Shown: positions 18,499-29,800 of the stretch, in pieces
How positions within the stretch are numbered: the stretch's first letter is position 1
Layout: each line of letters begins with the position of its first letter
Assembly (NCBI GenBank): GCA_028284235.1
Contig: JANQSC010000013.1
Coordinates: forward strand, 220,699-284,698
DNA: 64,000 nucleotides
Direction: 5' to 3'
Source of the DNA: Opitutaceae bacterium
Lineage (GTDB): Bacteria; Verrucomicrobiota; Verrucomicrobiia; Opitutales; Opitutaceae
Position numbers and translations under genes: made by a program
The notes under the pieces: model-generated
Databases searched by the model: none
Seen by the model: the letters and a program-made list of their open reading frames with translations, nothing else
What the model was told of the DNA's origin: nothing

Positions 18499-21000
18499 AT
18501 GGCAAGCCATAGACTGGCCCGCTACCGCGCGAGGACAACGAAAGGCCTCGTTTTATTCGTTTCACTGAACTGCGCCATCTTGTTCGCAGTCGAAGCGCCC
18601 CCACCCGTTTACTCTCCAGAAGAACAACTGAAAAGTTTCCAGTTCGCCGAACCTGGCTATCGGATCGAACTCGTGGCCAGCGAACCAATGGTCGAAGATC
18701 CCGTTTTTATACGCTTCGACGGCGAAGGACGCCTTTGGGTGGTTGAAATGCGGGCCTACATGCAGGACATCGATCGGAGCCGTGTAAACGAGCCCATTGG
18801 CCGCATCTGCGTGCTGGAAGACACTGACTCCGACGGAGCAATGGACAAGCGAACCGTATTCATGGATGGCCTTGTTCTGCCGCGCAGCATCGCCATTCAT
18901 TCCGATGGCGTCCTCGTCGCGGAAAGCAAACCGCTTTGGTTCGTCGAAGACACCGATGGCGACCTCGTCGCGGATCGCAAAACGCTCGTCGACCCCAACT
19001 ACGCTCGCGACAACATCGAGCACTCCGCTAATGGGCTCTATCGGGCCATGGACAATTGGATCTACAACGCCAAGGAAGGGCATCGCTACAAGCGGGAGGG
19101 AGACGCTTGGATTCGAGACGAAACGGAAGCCCGCGGGCAATGGGGCATTTGCCAAGACGACTACGGACGGCTGGTCTACAACTACAATCACTCGCAATTG
19201 CATGCCGATCTGATTCCTGCCAATGCCTTCACTCGCAATCCCAACCACAATCCGACAACAGGGCTAAGCGTCGGAGTCACTTCCAGCAACGCCGTCTTTC
19301 CAATCCGACCAACCATTGCCGCCAATCGCGGCTACATTCCCGGCGCGCTGGACGACCAAGGTCGAATCCGGGAATTCACCAGCGCTTGCGCTCCCTGGAT
19401 TTATCGCGGCGCGCTCCTTCCCGAATTTAGCGGCAATGCCTTCGTCTGCGAACCGGTTGGAAATCTCATAAAGCGTAACCTCATTTCCAATACAAATGAG
19501 ACTATCATCGGCAACCCAGCCTACGGGGCCCGCGACTTTCTAGCGTCCACCGACGAGCGCTTTCGACCCTGTTGGCTGGAGACTGGTCCCAGCGGAGCCC
19601 TCTATGTAGCCGATATGTATCGGGGTATCGTTCAAGACGGCATTCACATGTCGCCCTACTTGCGAGACATCAGCATACAACGCGAAATGGATACGCCGAT
19701 ACACCTCGGTCGCATTTGGCGGATCGTGCCTGACGATTTCTCCGAGCCCGCCCCTCCACGCTTCGCGAACCAGAGCGTCGATGAGCTCGTCACTCACCTG
19801 TCTCACCCCAGCGGCTGGTGGCGGGACCAAGCCCAAATGCGCCTCGTCGAGCGTGGCGACCGATCCGTCTTTCCAGCGCTCTTAAACACAAGCCTTCATC
19901 ACGCCGATACCGTTGCTCGCCTGCATGCGCTGTGGACTCTGGAAGGTCTTCACTTTCCCGAGCCGGAAACGCTCGTCGGCGCCTTGAGTGATGATTCCCC
20001 CTTCGTTGCAACCGCTGCGTTGCGCGTCCTTCTCAACTTGGGACTGGACCATGATCGAATCGCCACGGAAATCGACGCGATCGCACGCAGAAAGCTGACC
20101 GCCCAAACGCGACTGCAAGCGATCCTGACACTGGGCGATCTCGAAATAGACGATGCACAGCGATTCGTCCTACTCGAAAAGCTCGTCACTCCTCAACTCG
20201 ACAATCCCCTATTCAGAGACGCCGCCATGAGCAGTCTCGCCAATCGGGAAATAGCCTTTCTGCAGACGCTTTGGCCCGAACTGCCCCAATCGGCAGCTCC
20301 CAACGCTGGAATCTCATTCTTCGTCGAAACGCTAAGCCAAGCCATCGCGAAATCCAGAAATCCCACCGCGCTCGCCTCCCTGCTTGAGCTGATAAACACG
20401 CCCCAATCGAACTGGAAAGACCTCGCTGCGAAAACCGGCCTCGAACTTCACGCAGCCGCTCTCACCTCCGCCCCAGTCTCCCTTGCGAGCGAACCTAAAG
20501 TCGCGAACCGATATCCAGAGCTTCGCGCGTACTTCCGTTGGCCAGGTCACGAACCGGCTGCTCCTAACATTCCAGAGACCCGCGCGCTCGATCCCAAAGA
20601 ACAAGTCCTCTTCTCCAAAGGCAGACAGGTCTACTTGAGCTCGTGCGTCGCCTGCCACGGTCCAGATGGCCAAGGAGCCAAACAAATCGCTCCCCCGCTC
20701 GCCAATTCAGATTGGGTCCTCGGTAGCGAAGAGCGCTTGGTTCGCGTCCTGTTTCACGGACTCCAGGGTCCAATAACCGTTAGCGGCAAACGCTACGCTG
20801 CGCCCGACATCCAGCCGTTCATGCCGCCTTTCGCCGCGCTCAGCAACACTGACATTGCAGCGGTTCTGACCTACATCCGCCGCGAATGGGGCAACCACGC
20901 AAACCCCATTTCCCCTGGCGAAGTCAGCCAACATCGCATTCAAGCCCAAGGGCGAACCGTCCCTTGGACCCAAGCCGAACTCGAACCTTTTTCCAAATGA
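18499..21000 (+). CDS. PVC-type propeller dehydrogenase with HEAT repeats and cytochrome c domain
   Basis: A protein of 833 residues. A signal segment lies at about 15-32. Residues about 45-410 form the 'membrane-bound dehydrogenase' propeller found across Planctomycetes and Verrucomicrobia (FRFDGEGRLWVVEMR-type start, WIYNAKEGHRYKREG, GPSGALYVADMYRGI-VQDG, LGRIWRI). Residues about 430-690 are helical and HEAT-like (TVARLHALWTLEGL). The C-terminal 100 residues are cytochrome c: heme motif C716-V-A-C-H720 and a distal Met in PFMPPF. The propeller probably oxidises a sugar or alcohol in the periplasm and passes electrons to the attached heme; cofactor and substrate are not proven. The gene ends 41 bp from a convergent sulfatase. 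Confidence 0.88.
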   Translation: MASHRLARYRARTTKGLVLFVSLNCAILFAVEAPPPVYSPEEQLKSFQFAEPGYRIELVASEPMVEDPVFIRFDGEGRLWVVEMRAYMQDIDRSRVNEPIGRICVLEDTDSDGAMDKRTVFMDGLVLPRSIAIHSDGVLVAESKPLWFVEDTDGDLVADRKTLVDPNYARDNIEHSANGLYRAMDNWIYNAKEGHRYKREGDAWIRDETEARGQWGICQDDYGRLVYNYNHSQLHADLIPANAFTRNPNHNPTTGLSVGVTSSNAVFPIRPTIAANRGYIPGALDDQGRIREFTSACAPWIYRGALLPEFSGNAFVCEPVGNLIKRNLISNTNETIIGNPAYGARDFLASTDERFRPCWLETGPSGALYVADMYRGIVQDGIHMSPYLRDISIQREMDTPIHLGRIWRIVPDDFSEPAPPRFANQSVDELVTHLSHPSGWWRDQAQMRLVERGDRSVFPALLNTSLHHADTVARLHALWTLEGLHFPEPETLVGALSDDSPFVATAALRVLLNLGLDHDRIATEIDAIARRKLTAQTRLQAILTLGDLEIDDAQRFVLLEKLVTPQLDNPLFRDAAMSSLANREIAFLQTLWPELPQSAAPNAGISFFVETLSQAIAKSRNPTALASLLELINTPQSNWKDLAAKTGLELHAAALTSAPVSLASEPKVANRYPELRAYFRWPGHEPAAPNIPETRALDPKEQVLFSKGRQVYLSSCVACHGPDGQGAKQIAPPLANSDWVLGSEERLVRVLFHGLQGPITVSGKRYAAPDIQPFMPPFAALSNTDIAAVLTYIRREWGNHANPISPGEVSQHRIQAQGRTVPWTQAELEPFSK

Positions 21001-21041
21001 AGATTCGCTGTACAGTCCGAAATGAAGCGCCCCTCACTCCC

Positions 21042-22709
21042 CTAGTTCCGCTTCAAGTAATTCACGCCGCGATCTAGGGGCAGTGGGGTCACTTGATTCG
21101 CTTCCGCCCAAATATCCCACTGACGCGATAGTTTCTCGACGAGTTCCGGATAGTCGTCACCCAAGTTTCGCATTTCCGTTCGGTCGTTCGAAAAGTCGTA
21201 TAGTTCCCAGGGTTCCTGATCCAAGGCCACCAGTTTCCATTGGCCCGAGCGGACCGCTCGATGTCCTTCGTGCTCGAAATACAAATCCCGCGCGGCGGGA
21301 CTCCGTTCGATCAATCGAGCAAGCAGACTATCTCCGACTGGAGCGAGCGGCCCCGCATCATCTGCGCTCAATCCCGCCACCGCGAGAAAAGTCGGCATCA
21401 GATCGATGATGTGCGCTGGGCTGTCTGTATTGGCGGGAACGACATCCGCCAAAGGACCATTCGGCCAGTGAATAATACAGGGAGAGGCAATGCCTCCTTC
21501 GTGATTGAAATGCTTATACAGTCGCCATGGCGTGTTCGACGCATTCGCCCAACCGGAACCCACACTGTGATAGGTACCCTTTGATCCCATTAGCTCGAGA
21601 GCAGCGCCCTCATGCAGAATATTATCGTTGCTCGACTTGCCATCGAAACCTCGAGGGTCCCACTCCGCGCAGGCCCCGTTGTCCGATGTGAAAACAATCA
21701 GGGTGTCGTCTAGCTCGCCGCTAGCCTTGAGATCCGAAACCAAACGTCCGATCTGCTGATCCATTCGGTCGACCATAGCCGCGTATATCGCCATGCGTCG
21801 GGCAAGGTCGCGTTGACGCTCCTGACTCAAGGAATCCCAAGCCGGATTCTCCCCCACCACGGTTTCCCCGTAATTCCAGTATCGGGATCGTGGCGACAAC
21901 GCGACCGACTCATCCACGATCCCCATTCGTTTCATGCGATCCAATCGCTCCGAGCGTAGGCGATCCCAACCACCTTGATAACGGTCCGCGTACTTAACTA
22001 TTTCCTCTCGAGGAGCGTGCAGCGGAAAGTGCGGTGCATGATAGGCCAAATAGAGAAACCAGGGACGTTCCGGCGTCTCCCGAGCCAAATTCAGAAAGTC
22101 GATCGCGTGATCGGTAACTGCATCCGTGGCGTAAAACTCGCCTTCTTCATAATGACGCGATGTCCGCCCCTCAGGCAGTCGGATGAGGTGAGTCGGATCG
22201 AAGAAGCGTTTGGCGCTGACCAAGGTGCCATAGAATTCCTCGAAGCCGTGGCGCGTGGGGTCGTTCGTTCCGAGATGCCACTTGCCTGCGATAAAGGACC
22301 GGTAGTCCGCTTTACTCAAAACCTCCGCTATCGTCCGAGCTTCTGGCGAGACTCGCCCCCGATATCCCGGCTGCCCGATATCCTTGGTCATATGACCCAA
22401 CCCAACTCGATGAGGGTACTGCCCGGTGAGGATACTGGCTCGCGAAGGGCAACAACGCCCTGTATTGTAGAACTGCGTCAGCTTCGTTCCATTACCCGCG
22501 AGCCGGTCGAGAGTCGGCGTATCGATCTCTCCACCATAGCATCCCAGGTCGCTGTATCCCAAATCGTCCGCGACAATTAGCAGAATATTGGGCGCTTTTG
22601 AGAAGAGTGGCACCGTCAGCGCCAACATCAGCGCCAAGGTCTTGATATAGTCTAATAAACGCGACCCACGATCGAGAAGGAAAGTATCTGGGTAGTTAAC
22701 TCTTCTCAT
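21042..22709 (-). CDS. Exported type I sulfatase, arylsulfatase-like
   Basis: About 555 residues from ATG 22709. This start is preferred because it begins 13 bp after the DUF1501 stop and leaves a normal signal peptide (core TLALMLALTVPLF); an ATG at 22760 would overlap the upstream gene. The metal strand is NILLIVADDLGYSDLGCYGG and the formylglycine motif C86-C-P-S-R, followed by ASILTGQYPHRVG. GKWHLGT and FTSDNGACAEW carry the other active-site residues. This long arylsulfatase branch is common in PVC bacteria. Third gene of a set with a PSCyt/DUF1553 cytochrome and a DUF1501 protein, a pairing often seen in this group. Substrate not known. Confidence 0.92.
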   Translation of the reverse strand: MRRVNYPDTFLLDRGSRLLDYIKTLALMLALTVPLFSKAPNILLIVADDLGYSDLGCYGGEIDTPTLDRLAGNGTKLTQFYNTGRCCPSRASILTGQYPHRVGLGHMTKDIGQPGYRGRVSPEARTIAEVLSKADYRSFIAGKWHLGTNDPTRHGFEEFYGTLVSAKRFFDPTHLIRLPEGRTSRHYEEGEFYATDAVTDHAIDFLNLARETPERPWFLYLAYHAPHFPLHAPREEIVKYADRYQGGWDRLRSERLDRMKRMGIVDESVALSPRSRYWNYGETVVGENPAWDSLSQERQRDLARRMAIYAAMVDRMDQQIGRLVSDLKASGELDDTLIVFTSDNGACAEWDPRGFDGKSSNDNILHEGAALELMGSKGTYHSVGSGWANASNTPWRLYKHFNHEGGIASPCIIHWPNGPLADVVPANTDSPAHIIDLMPTFLAVAGLSADDAGPLAPVGDSLLARLIERSPAARDLYFEHEGHRAVRSGQWKLVALDQEPWELYDFSNDRTEMRNLGDDYPELVEKLSRQWDIWAEANQVTPLPLDRGVNYLKRN

Positions 22710-22722
22710 GGAGCGTTCCCGA

Positions 22723-24207
22723 TCAGGCAATGATCTCTTCAACCACATTCCCATAAACATCGGTCAGTCGATAAGGGCGGCCGCCATGCGTATAGGTCAA
22801 GCGTTCATGGTCTAGCCCCAGCAGGTGAAGCAGGGTCGCGTGCAAGTCGTGCACGTGAACGCGACCCTCCACAGCGCTGTATCCAAATTCGTCGGTTAGT
22901 CCATGCGTGAATCCTCCCTTTAGACCGCCACCCGCCATCATCAGGCTCCAGCCAAACGGGTTGTGACCCCGCCCGGGTGGCTTTTTCGTTTGACCGCCAA
23001 CCCGTTGAAACACCGGCGTGCGACCAAACTCTCCAGTAATCAAAACCAAGGTGTCGTCCAACATTCCACGGGACTTCAAATCCGATAAGAGTCCTGCGAT
23101 CGGCTTGTCCACTTGTTTGCAGCTTCTGGGCAGCAGCTCGTCAATGGTGTCATGATGATCCCACTCTTTGCTCGTCACCTGAATAAATCGAGTTCCCGCC
23201 TCCGCAAACCGCCTGGCAATCAGACACTGACGACCAAACTCGTCCGTAGGCCTCTCTCCGATACCGTACAAGGCCTTCGTCGCTTCGCTTTCGTTTTCGA
23301 TATCCAATACTTCCGGCGCTTCCGTTTGCATGCGAAACGCGAGCTCATTAGCCTCAATCATGCTTTCCAAGGCCTGGTCCCCGCCGGACCGTTCCAAGTG
23401 CTTGCGATTCAACTCTCCAAGCAGATCGAGTTGACTGCGACGCACCTCGCGAGGGAGGCGTTTGTCGAATAGATAGCGAATCATCTCGCTGTCTCTCTTG
23501 CCGGCATCTCGCAATGTCGTGGATTGATAGATACCAGGCAGAAAATCCGTCCCGCAATTAATCGTGCTGCCCGAGGGTGGCGAAACGACAACGAAACCCG
23601 GCAGATTTTGATTCTCAGTGCCCAAACCATACAGCAACCAAGCCCCTAGACTCGGTCGAGGAAGCACAGTCATTCCCGTATGAATTTGCTGAGTAGCCGT
23701 ACCGTGCTCGGTACTGTCGCATATCATGCCATTCATGATACACAAGTCATCGGCGTGCTTGCCGAGCTCCTCGAATCCATCGGAAATCCACAACCCCGAC
23801 TCGCCCCGTTGCCGAAACTCGCAAACGGGTCCCTTAAGGTCTCCGAAGAACTGCGGTTTCTCGCCCTTCCCTTCCCGAATCATTTTGGGCACCATCGATT
23901 GAGGAATCGGATTGCCCTGATGCTTGATGAGCTCCGGCTTGTAATCGATCGTGTCTTGCTGGGATAGCCCTCCTTCCAGGAAGATCATGATCACGCGCTT
24001 CGCTCTGGCCCGGAAATGCGGCGGTTTTGAAAGAAGAGGCCCATTGTTCGAAGAAGCTCTTCCGCCCTTGGCCGAATCGGCAAGCAAGCATGAAAATGCC
24101 AATGAGCCGAATCCAAGCGCGGATTGCCTCAAGAATGCCCTTCGAGACTGAGACGGGGCCGCGAACTGGCCACAGGGGAACAAATGTCGTCGTTTTGAAA
24201 ATCTCAT
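22723..24207 (-). CDS. DUF1501 family protein, Tat-exported
   Basis: A protein of 494 residues. The N-terminus has a twin-arginine signal (S-R-R-A-F-L-R-Q-S followed by a hydrophobic run). FLEGGLSQQDTIDYKPEL and QVTSKEWDHHDTID, then LITGEFGRTPVFQR and GRGHNPFGWSLMMAGGGLKGG, are the hallmarks of DUF1501, which shares the alkaline-phosphatase/sulfatase fold but has no formylglycine. DUF1501 genes are almost always paired with a DUF1549/DUF1553 cytochrome, as here: the cytochrome ends 13 bp upstream. Biochemical role unknown; the Tat signal implies folding or metal loading before export. The end touches the sulfatase start region, which fits one operon. Confidence 0.9.
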   Translation of the reverse strand: MRFSKRRHLFPCGQFAAPSQSRRAFLRQSALGFGSLAFSCLLADSAKGGRASSNNGPLLSKPPHFRARAKRVIMIFLEGGLSQQDTIDYKPELIKHQGNPIPQSMVPKMIREGKGEKPQFFGDLKGPVCEFRQRGESGLWISDGFEELGKHADDLCIMNGMICDSTEHGTATQQIHTGMTVLPRPSLGAWLLYGLGTENQNLPGFVVVSPPSGSTINCGTDFLPGIYQSTTLRDAGKRDSEMIRYLFDKRLPREVRRSQLDLLGELNRKHLERSGGDQALESMIEANELAFRMQTEAPEVLDIENESEATKALYGIGERPTDEFGRQCLIARRFAEAGTRFIQVTSKEWDHHDTIDELLPRSCKQVDKPIAGLLSDLKSRGMLDDTLVLITGEFGRTPVFQRVGGQTKKPPGRGHNPFGWSLMMAGGGLKGGFTHGLTDEFGYSAVEGRVHVHDLHATLLHLLGLDHERLTYTHGGRPYRLTDVYGNVVEEIIA

Positions 24208-24220
24208 CAGACCGTTGTAT

Positions 24221-26539
24221 TCAATTCACCACTATGAATTCGTTTGAAACAAGCAAGGTGTGGCAAAGCCGATTCCACGCGACTTTCCGAGCCCTTTCGG
24301 GAATCGCCGAATTCGTTCGAATCGTCTCTTGCTCGAAGTCGTCCAAGAAGGACCGCATACGTTCCCTCTCCCAATTCGTAGGTTTGCGGGCCAGGATCTT
24401 CATATAGGCCGCATCCAATCTCTCGGACTCGTCTTCATAGGCCTCATCCAAACGATTTCTCAAAGCGCGCGCAGCATCGAGTACAACCGGATTATTCAGC
24501 AGCGCCAGCGATTGACTCGGCACTCGAGTCGACGCGCGCGTTCCACGTGGCGCCGTCGGCGTGGGAAAATCGAATATGGACAAGATATCCATGTCGACAG
24601 GTGTATCCTTTCGAAACATGGGCCAGTAGACAGCGCGAAGCCGCAGCGTCTCCTTGGGAATGGGAAGACTGGCCGCGCTGAATTGGTTGCCCGATTCGAA
24701 TTCGAAAGCGGTCATATCCGCGGATTCCATTCGCAGCTGGGATGCGACATATTGAATCGAATCGATGATGGCTTCCGCATCTTTTCGTTCCGGAATAAAG
24801 CGCCACAACAAACGGCTCTCCGGATCTATCTCCATGCCATCCTCCCTCACTTCGCTCCGTTGACGCCAAGTTCGACTCAACATCATTTCCCGAATGATAG
24901 ACTTGAAGGAATAGCGATGCGTTTCCCGAAATCGAATCGCCAGATAGTCGAGCAACTCCGGGTGACTTGGAGGGTCGCCCGTGTAACCGAAATTATCGGA
25001 AGTTCGGGCGATTCCGTGTCCGAAAACATGCTGCCAAATTCGATTAACGATAACCCGCGAACTGAGTTCATTGTCAGGGCTCAGTATCCAATCCGCCAAT
25101 TCAACGCGGCCACTGCCAGTCTCGGGCATTTCAGGAACGCGATCCATCGAAACCAATGTCGGCATTCCCCTTGGAACCACTTCCCCAGTCACGTGCACTT
25201 CTCCGCGAATGTGAATGGGCTCATCGCGAACTTCCTTCGCCTCCATCGCTCCGTGAAGCCTAACTCCCTCCCCTCCTTGCAACCAGGATGGAGCGTCCTC
25301 GCCAACAAATGGCAGCAGCCCTTTCGGCAGTTCCGAAGGCCCACCCCGATTTACCGGGCCCGCGATCGTGCTTCGAAAAATTCCGGCCAAAGCATAATAG
25401 TCTCTCGTCGGAAACGGATCGATCTTGTGGTCATGGCATCGAGCGCAGCCCACATCGATTCCCAAAAAGGTCTTGCCGACCACTGTCAGCTGTTCGTCGA
25501 TCCCATCCATCTTCAGCTGTTCGAGATCCCTCGTCTCGCCGAGCACGTGAGCCAGACCGAGAAAACCGGTCGCGACCAAATTCTCCGCTCGCTCTTCGGG
25601 CGCATTCCAATCGAGAAGATCCCCCGCAAGTTGTTCGCGAACGAACCGATCGTAGGGCTTGTCGGAATTGAAGGCGTTAATCACATAGTTGCGATATCGC
25701 CAAGCCTGCTTGTATGGTCGAGGTCGCTCCAATCCCAGGATATCCGCGTATCGGGCCAAGTCCAGCCAGTGGCGCCCCCACCGCTCGCCGAAGTGAGGCG
25801 ATTCGAGTAGCTCATCTATTCGATCCGCAACCGCTGCTTCCAGATCTTCTTCGGCCGCCGTGACAAAGGCGAGCGTTTCGCTCTCTGTGGGAGGCAATCC
25901 TGTAAGGACATAGTGAATACGTCTAGCAAGCGTTGATGGCGAAGCATCCTCGGAAGGATTCAGACCGGCTTCTTCCAGTTTCGACACAACGAATCGATCT
26001 ATATTGCCACTCGGCCAATCCGATTGCTTCAGATCGACCGGAACAGTCGGTTGCTCCATGGGTTGCACCGACCACAGGTCTTCGGCGCTCGGTGGAGTGA
26101 ACTTCCCATCGCCGAAGTCGGCTGTAGCCGGTCCCTCCCGGGGATCCGGAGCCCCCAGGGAAATCCACTCCCTCAGGTGCGCGATGTCATCCGAATCAAG
26201 CTTGTAGTCAGGCGGCATCTGAAGGTCTTCGTTTTCATAAAGAACCGCTTCCATTATTAGGCTTCGATCTGGATCGCCGGGAGTAACCACAGGACCAATA
26301 TCCCCTCCAGTCCTCATGGCGTCACGCGAGTCTAACACCACACCGCCTTTCGCCTTCTTAGCCTCGTGACTATGACACTCGTAGCAATTCTGCTTCAAAA
26401 GCGGCTGAATGTAATCATTGAATAAACCCAATCCGCGAGCATCGTCCAACTCCTGTTCTGCGCCTGTTACGACCAGCGCGACCAAGGCAAGGTAGCCTTG
26501 CAGGATATAGATTCCCGATCTGCCCAGTCGAAGACGCAT
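24221..26539 (-). CDS. Exported PSCyt1/PSCyt2/PSD1 cytochrome c (DUF1549-DUF1553)
   Basis: A protein of 772 residues with an N-terminal hydrophobic segment (about 10-26). A first heme motif C52-Y-E-C-H56 lies in the PSCyt1 domain (KGGVVLDSRDAMRTGGD, LQMPPD). The DUF1549/PSCyt2 domain follows (FGERWGRHWLDLARYAD) and holds a second heme motif, C-A-R-C-H-D-H-K-I-D-P-F. DUF1553/PSD1 makes the C-terminal third (ELADWILSPDNELSSRVIVN, then RIWQHVFG; SQSLALLNNP). These large cytochromes are typical of PVC bacteria and are thought to work in the periplasm with their DUF1501 partner; the electron donor is unknown. First gene of a three-gene minus-strand set. A 516-codon open frame on the other strand is a composition artefact. 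Confidence 0.9.
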   Translation of the reverse strand: MRLRLGRSGIYILQGYLALVALVVTGAEQELDDARGLGLFNDYIQPLLKQNCYECHSHEAKKAKGGVVLDSRDAMRTGGDIGPVVTPGDPDRSLIMEAVLYENEDLQMPPDYKLDSDDIAHLREWISLGAPDPREGPATADFGDGKFTPPSAEDLWSVQPMEQPTVPVDLKQSDWPSGNIDRFVVSKLEEAGLNPSEDASPSTLARRIHYVLTGLPPTESETLAFVTAAEEDLEAAVADRIDELLESPHFGERWGRHWLDLARYADILGLERPRPYKQAWRYRNYVINAFNSDKPYDRFVREQLAGDLLDWNAPEERAENLVATGFLGLAHVLGETRDLEQLKMDGIDEQLTVVGKTFLGIDVGCARCHDHKIDPFPTRDYYALAGIFRSTIAGPVNRGGPSELPKGLLPFVGEDAPSWLQGGEGVRLHGAMEAKEVRDEPIHIRGEVHVTGEVVPRGMPTLVSMDRVPEMPETGSGRVELADWILSPDNELSSRVIVNRIWQHVFGHGIARTSDNFGYTGDPPSHPELLDYLAIRFRETHRYSFKSIIREMMLSRTWRQRSEVREDGMEIDPESRLLWRFIPERKDAEAIIDSIQYVASQLRMESADMTAFEFESGNQFSAASLPIPKETLRLRAVYWPMFRKDTPVDMDILSIFDFPTPTAPRGTRASTRVPSQSLALLNNPVVLDAARALRNRLDEAYEDESERLDAAYMKILARKPTNWERERMRSFLDDFEQETIRTNSAIPERARKVAWNRLCHTLLVSNEFIVVN

Positions 26540-26868
26540 GAAGAACCCTATGAAACCTAACGTTCAATCGACAAGCCTCCATTGACTTAACCCGCTAAGC
26601 GCAGAACGACAGATACTGACGAGGCGATCAAATCGAAATTAGCCAGCGTTCGCCTACTGAGCCCGGAGAACTTTAGGCCGCCGGCGACGTTGTACGCGTA
26701 GACCACCTCAAACACGAATGAAGCCCTCCAAGGCAACTGGACCTTGGAAGGCTTCTATACTTGTGGCGCATACAATTCGCGCTTATTCCGGACAACAGAT
26801 TCCCGGGATCGGCTTCGAACTGCAAATCGCCACTACAGCAGGAACTATCAATAGACTCCTCGCAGGTT
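26540..26868. other. 329-bp intergenic region with receptor terminator
   Basis: No gene seen. It holds the hairpin at 26720-26755 that follows the STN-receptor gene. The left part must contain the promoter of the PSCyt/DUF1553 gene (ATG at 26539), although no clear boxes can be pointed to. Confidence 0.4.
26720..26755 (-). terminator. Hairpin terminator after STN-TonB receptor gene
   Basis: Two 14-nt arms (GAAGCCCTCCAAGG / CCTTGGAAGGCTTC) pair with a single C:A mismatch around an 8-nt loop. It lies 113 bp past the receptor stop. On the minus strand it is followed by a T-rich ATTCGTGTTT. Strong enough to separate this operon from the next one. Confidence 0.7.
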
Positions 26869-29800
26869 CTAGAACTTGAACGTGTTGGTAAGATAGACTT
26901 CTTCCGGATTCGGGTTGCGGAATACAACATGACGCCCATCCGGATTCGTTATGATCGGGATGAAGTCGCTGTTGCTCCGGTACAGGTTCCGCACATTCAG
27001 CTGCACGACCCAGTCCACCTTGTCATCGAGGATCTTTCTTCCGTATTTAACCCAGATATCCCCGTTCGTTTCCGATTCGCCAAAGAATGGGGAATCAATG
27101 AGAGGAGTTACGCGGCTATTTTCAACCACGACCCGATAACCCGTCGCGATCTTGTCTTGCCACCTCAAAGCCCCGCCGACTTGCACGCCCTTGAGCGCCC
27201 CCTCCGTGAAACTGTAGTTGCTCACAAGATTCCAGCGCCACTTCCGTTGCTCTGGCGATACCTTGCCTTCGGCTGCCAACGCGGCGACAACCGGATTAAC
27301 CGAATTGTTCGCCCAACGATTCGACCACCAGTTGTCTTCCTCTAGGTTTGGCGAATCGATCATAAGCCCCAGCGGGGAATTCGCCAAGTTGTCCGCTACC
27401 GCAAAAACAAACTCCGAGCCGACAGGGGCCACGTTTGACGTTATCGTTTCTTGCTTGGCCACATTGAAGGCAACCGTCCAGTTCGTGGTAAGGCTTCCTG
27501 CGACATCCAACTCGAAACCTTCACTCACAAAGTCCTGCGAAGTCGCTTGCCCAGGGTTTGGCGTCCATTGACCAAACTTCCCAGCGCCGTTCTCGTCCCA
27601 TCCCTCCCAGCGATCCCTCACTGGCTGCGGAAGCATTCTTAGAGCCTCGTCGTAAACGTCCTGAAAGCTGCTGAATTCGTCCGAGACGTCGATACCGGTT
27701 AACTCAGTATTCAACTCCATCGCTTCAGCGAATGTCATTCCACCCGTTTCAGCGTCTCTCCAACGATTCATGCCGTTGCTAATCCAACCCGGGGCTGAAA
27801 CCGAAGGCCCTCTGGAAAAGCTGCTGCTGGTCTCAAACCAATTGAATCGAAGCGACAAACGGTCCTCCAAGGTGCTCAGCGTGAAGCCAAAATCCTTCGT
27901 CTCGCCAGTTGGAGCGGGAATAATCTCGCCATATACATTTCTGCGCACGCCTGACGCCGAGAAGTTCTCAGACTTATTATAGTGAACGCTTAGCTGGGAA
28001 TTATAAGGAAGCTTCAACCAATTCTGCGGAACGTGGGCCACGACGCTCGACGTGAATGTATCCCCAGACTGGGTACTGATGTCCTCAGGAAGCTGACTAA
28101 GAATCAACGATCCAGAATCCAGGGCGCCACTCGCGAAACGGAAGCCGCTCGTATGCGGGTTGATCGTATCGTAAACCGAGTCCTGAACACGCGCGGTATC
28201 CGTCATTTCGTCGGATCTCCATCCGAATACGCTCACGATATTCCCACCGAACCAACGATTCTGCACGCTAAAGACTTCCGAATCGATTTCACGGCGCGAG
28301 CGACTGCCAGTCCTAAGAAACTCCTGCATCAGGAAATCGTTCTGAAAGAACAGGTCCTCCGTAAATTCGTCGCCCTTCCAAGTGGGGGTCCACGTCTGGT
28401 ATTGCTCGGTAACGATATCGCCCGGCTGAGGTACGGAACCGTGGAAGTAGTTTTCGAGGCGTACATCAGCCAATGACTGAAATTCCGAACCTAGCATCGA
28501 AGGGCCGAGGTAGACAACCGTGGGAACATTGCGGCGCCACGCATGGACCCTGTTGTTCTGATAGGACTGAATATCTGTCTCATTGGAAAGGTCCGTCATC
28601 ACCGAACGGTATACATAACCCGTATTGTCAATCTGTTGGGAGCCGAGGAAGCCAGTGAATATATGACGCCCAAAGAACTTCCTAAATCCGTCTCCATCGC
28701 CTTCTAGGTCTAGCTCGTAGAACGCGGTCGCTTGATACGCCTCTCGGTTCGTTCGGTCGTCATTCCGGTCATCCGTTCCCAAGTCCATAATGAGCGGGCG
28801 TCCGACATTCGGGTTGATCATGCCGTTGTTGAGCCGGGTCATTCCGTCGACCATTAGCGGACGGCTATAGAATGGGACATGTTCCTGCCTCGCGAAATTC
28901 TCTGCGTTGAATGCAAGCTCGATCCCCGCCTTGTTCTGGAGAAAAGACTGCTCCAAACGAACGGTCTTAACATCGAAATTCTGCTTCACCCATTGACTCG
29001 TGCCGGCGAGCAACACACGCCGGTTGTCATAAACGTTGGTATCAACGATATTCGGAACCGAAAATCCAGGAGATCGGGATCCACTATAATAGGGAGCCGA
29101 GTATCTGTTGTCCGCCCGAGACCAGCCTGGATCGCCTTCCGCTCGTCCCCAGAATACACGCGCAAGGACTCCATCGACACTCGCGTCGGGCAAACCCACG
29201 CTGGATTCCCGCGTAGGGTCGGTATAGACAACAGGCAAGTGCTCCCAAAAACCACTGGTCACCGGCGCCACAATAGGAACCGTCCCCTCATGGTTGTCTA
29301 CGGTCCATTTCCGTTCGTAGCCGTCCGCATACCCAGCGGGTTCCATGCCGGAAATCGCGACGATTTCCTCCCAATTGTCCGGCAGCCCAAACCAGCTCGA
29401 TATGCCGTCGCGCATGGGGACGATATCCACCGGCGTTCCGGAAATCTCTCCCCCTTCGTAATTCGCGCGCAAATTCGTCGCGCCAAGCCAGGATACATTC
29501 TCGTTTTTCGCCAACTTGGCATTCAACGCAAAATAGTGGCGAGAGACTTCTTCGTATGCCGGGTTCTGCTGAAATTGAGTATCCGATTCCAAAAGAGAAA
29601 CACGCAGAGAAAGACGATCCTCGAGTATCACCTTGTTGTAGTCGATGCTGGCGCGATAGCTGCCTCGCTCTCCAATTCGAGCTTCCACTTCGCCGAAGTC
29701 CATTCCAAGCGAAGAGTCCTTAACTCCGCTATTGATTACCCCGCCAGGACTCCCGATGCCGAACAGCAGTGAGTTGGGTCCTCGATTGATCGTGATAGCG

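Noticed and set aside
24260..25810. 516-codon open frame on the plus strand opposite the PSCyt/DUF1553 gene
   Set aside because: No family features, low-complexity Arg/Pro/Ser-rich product, and fully opposite a well-supported gene; a by-product of codon bias.
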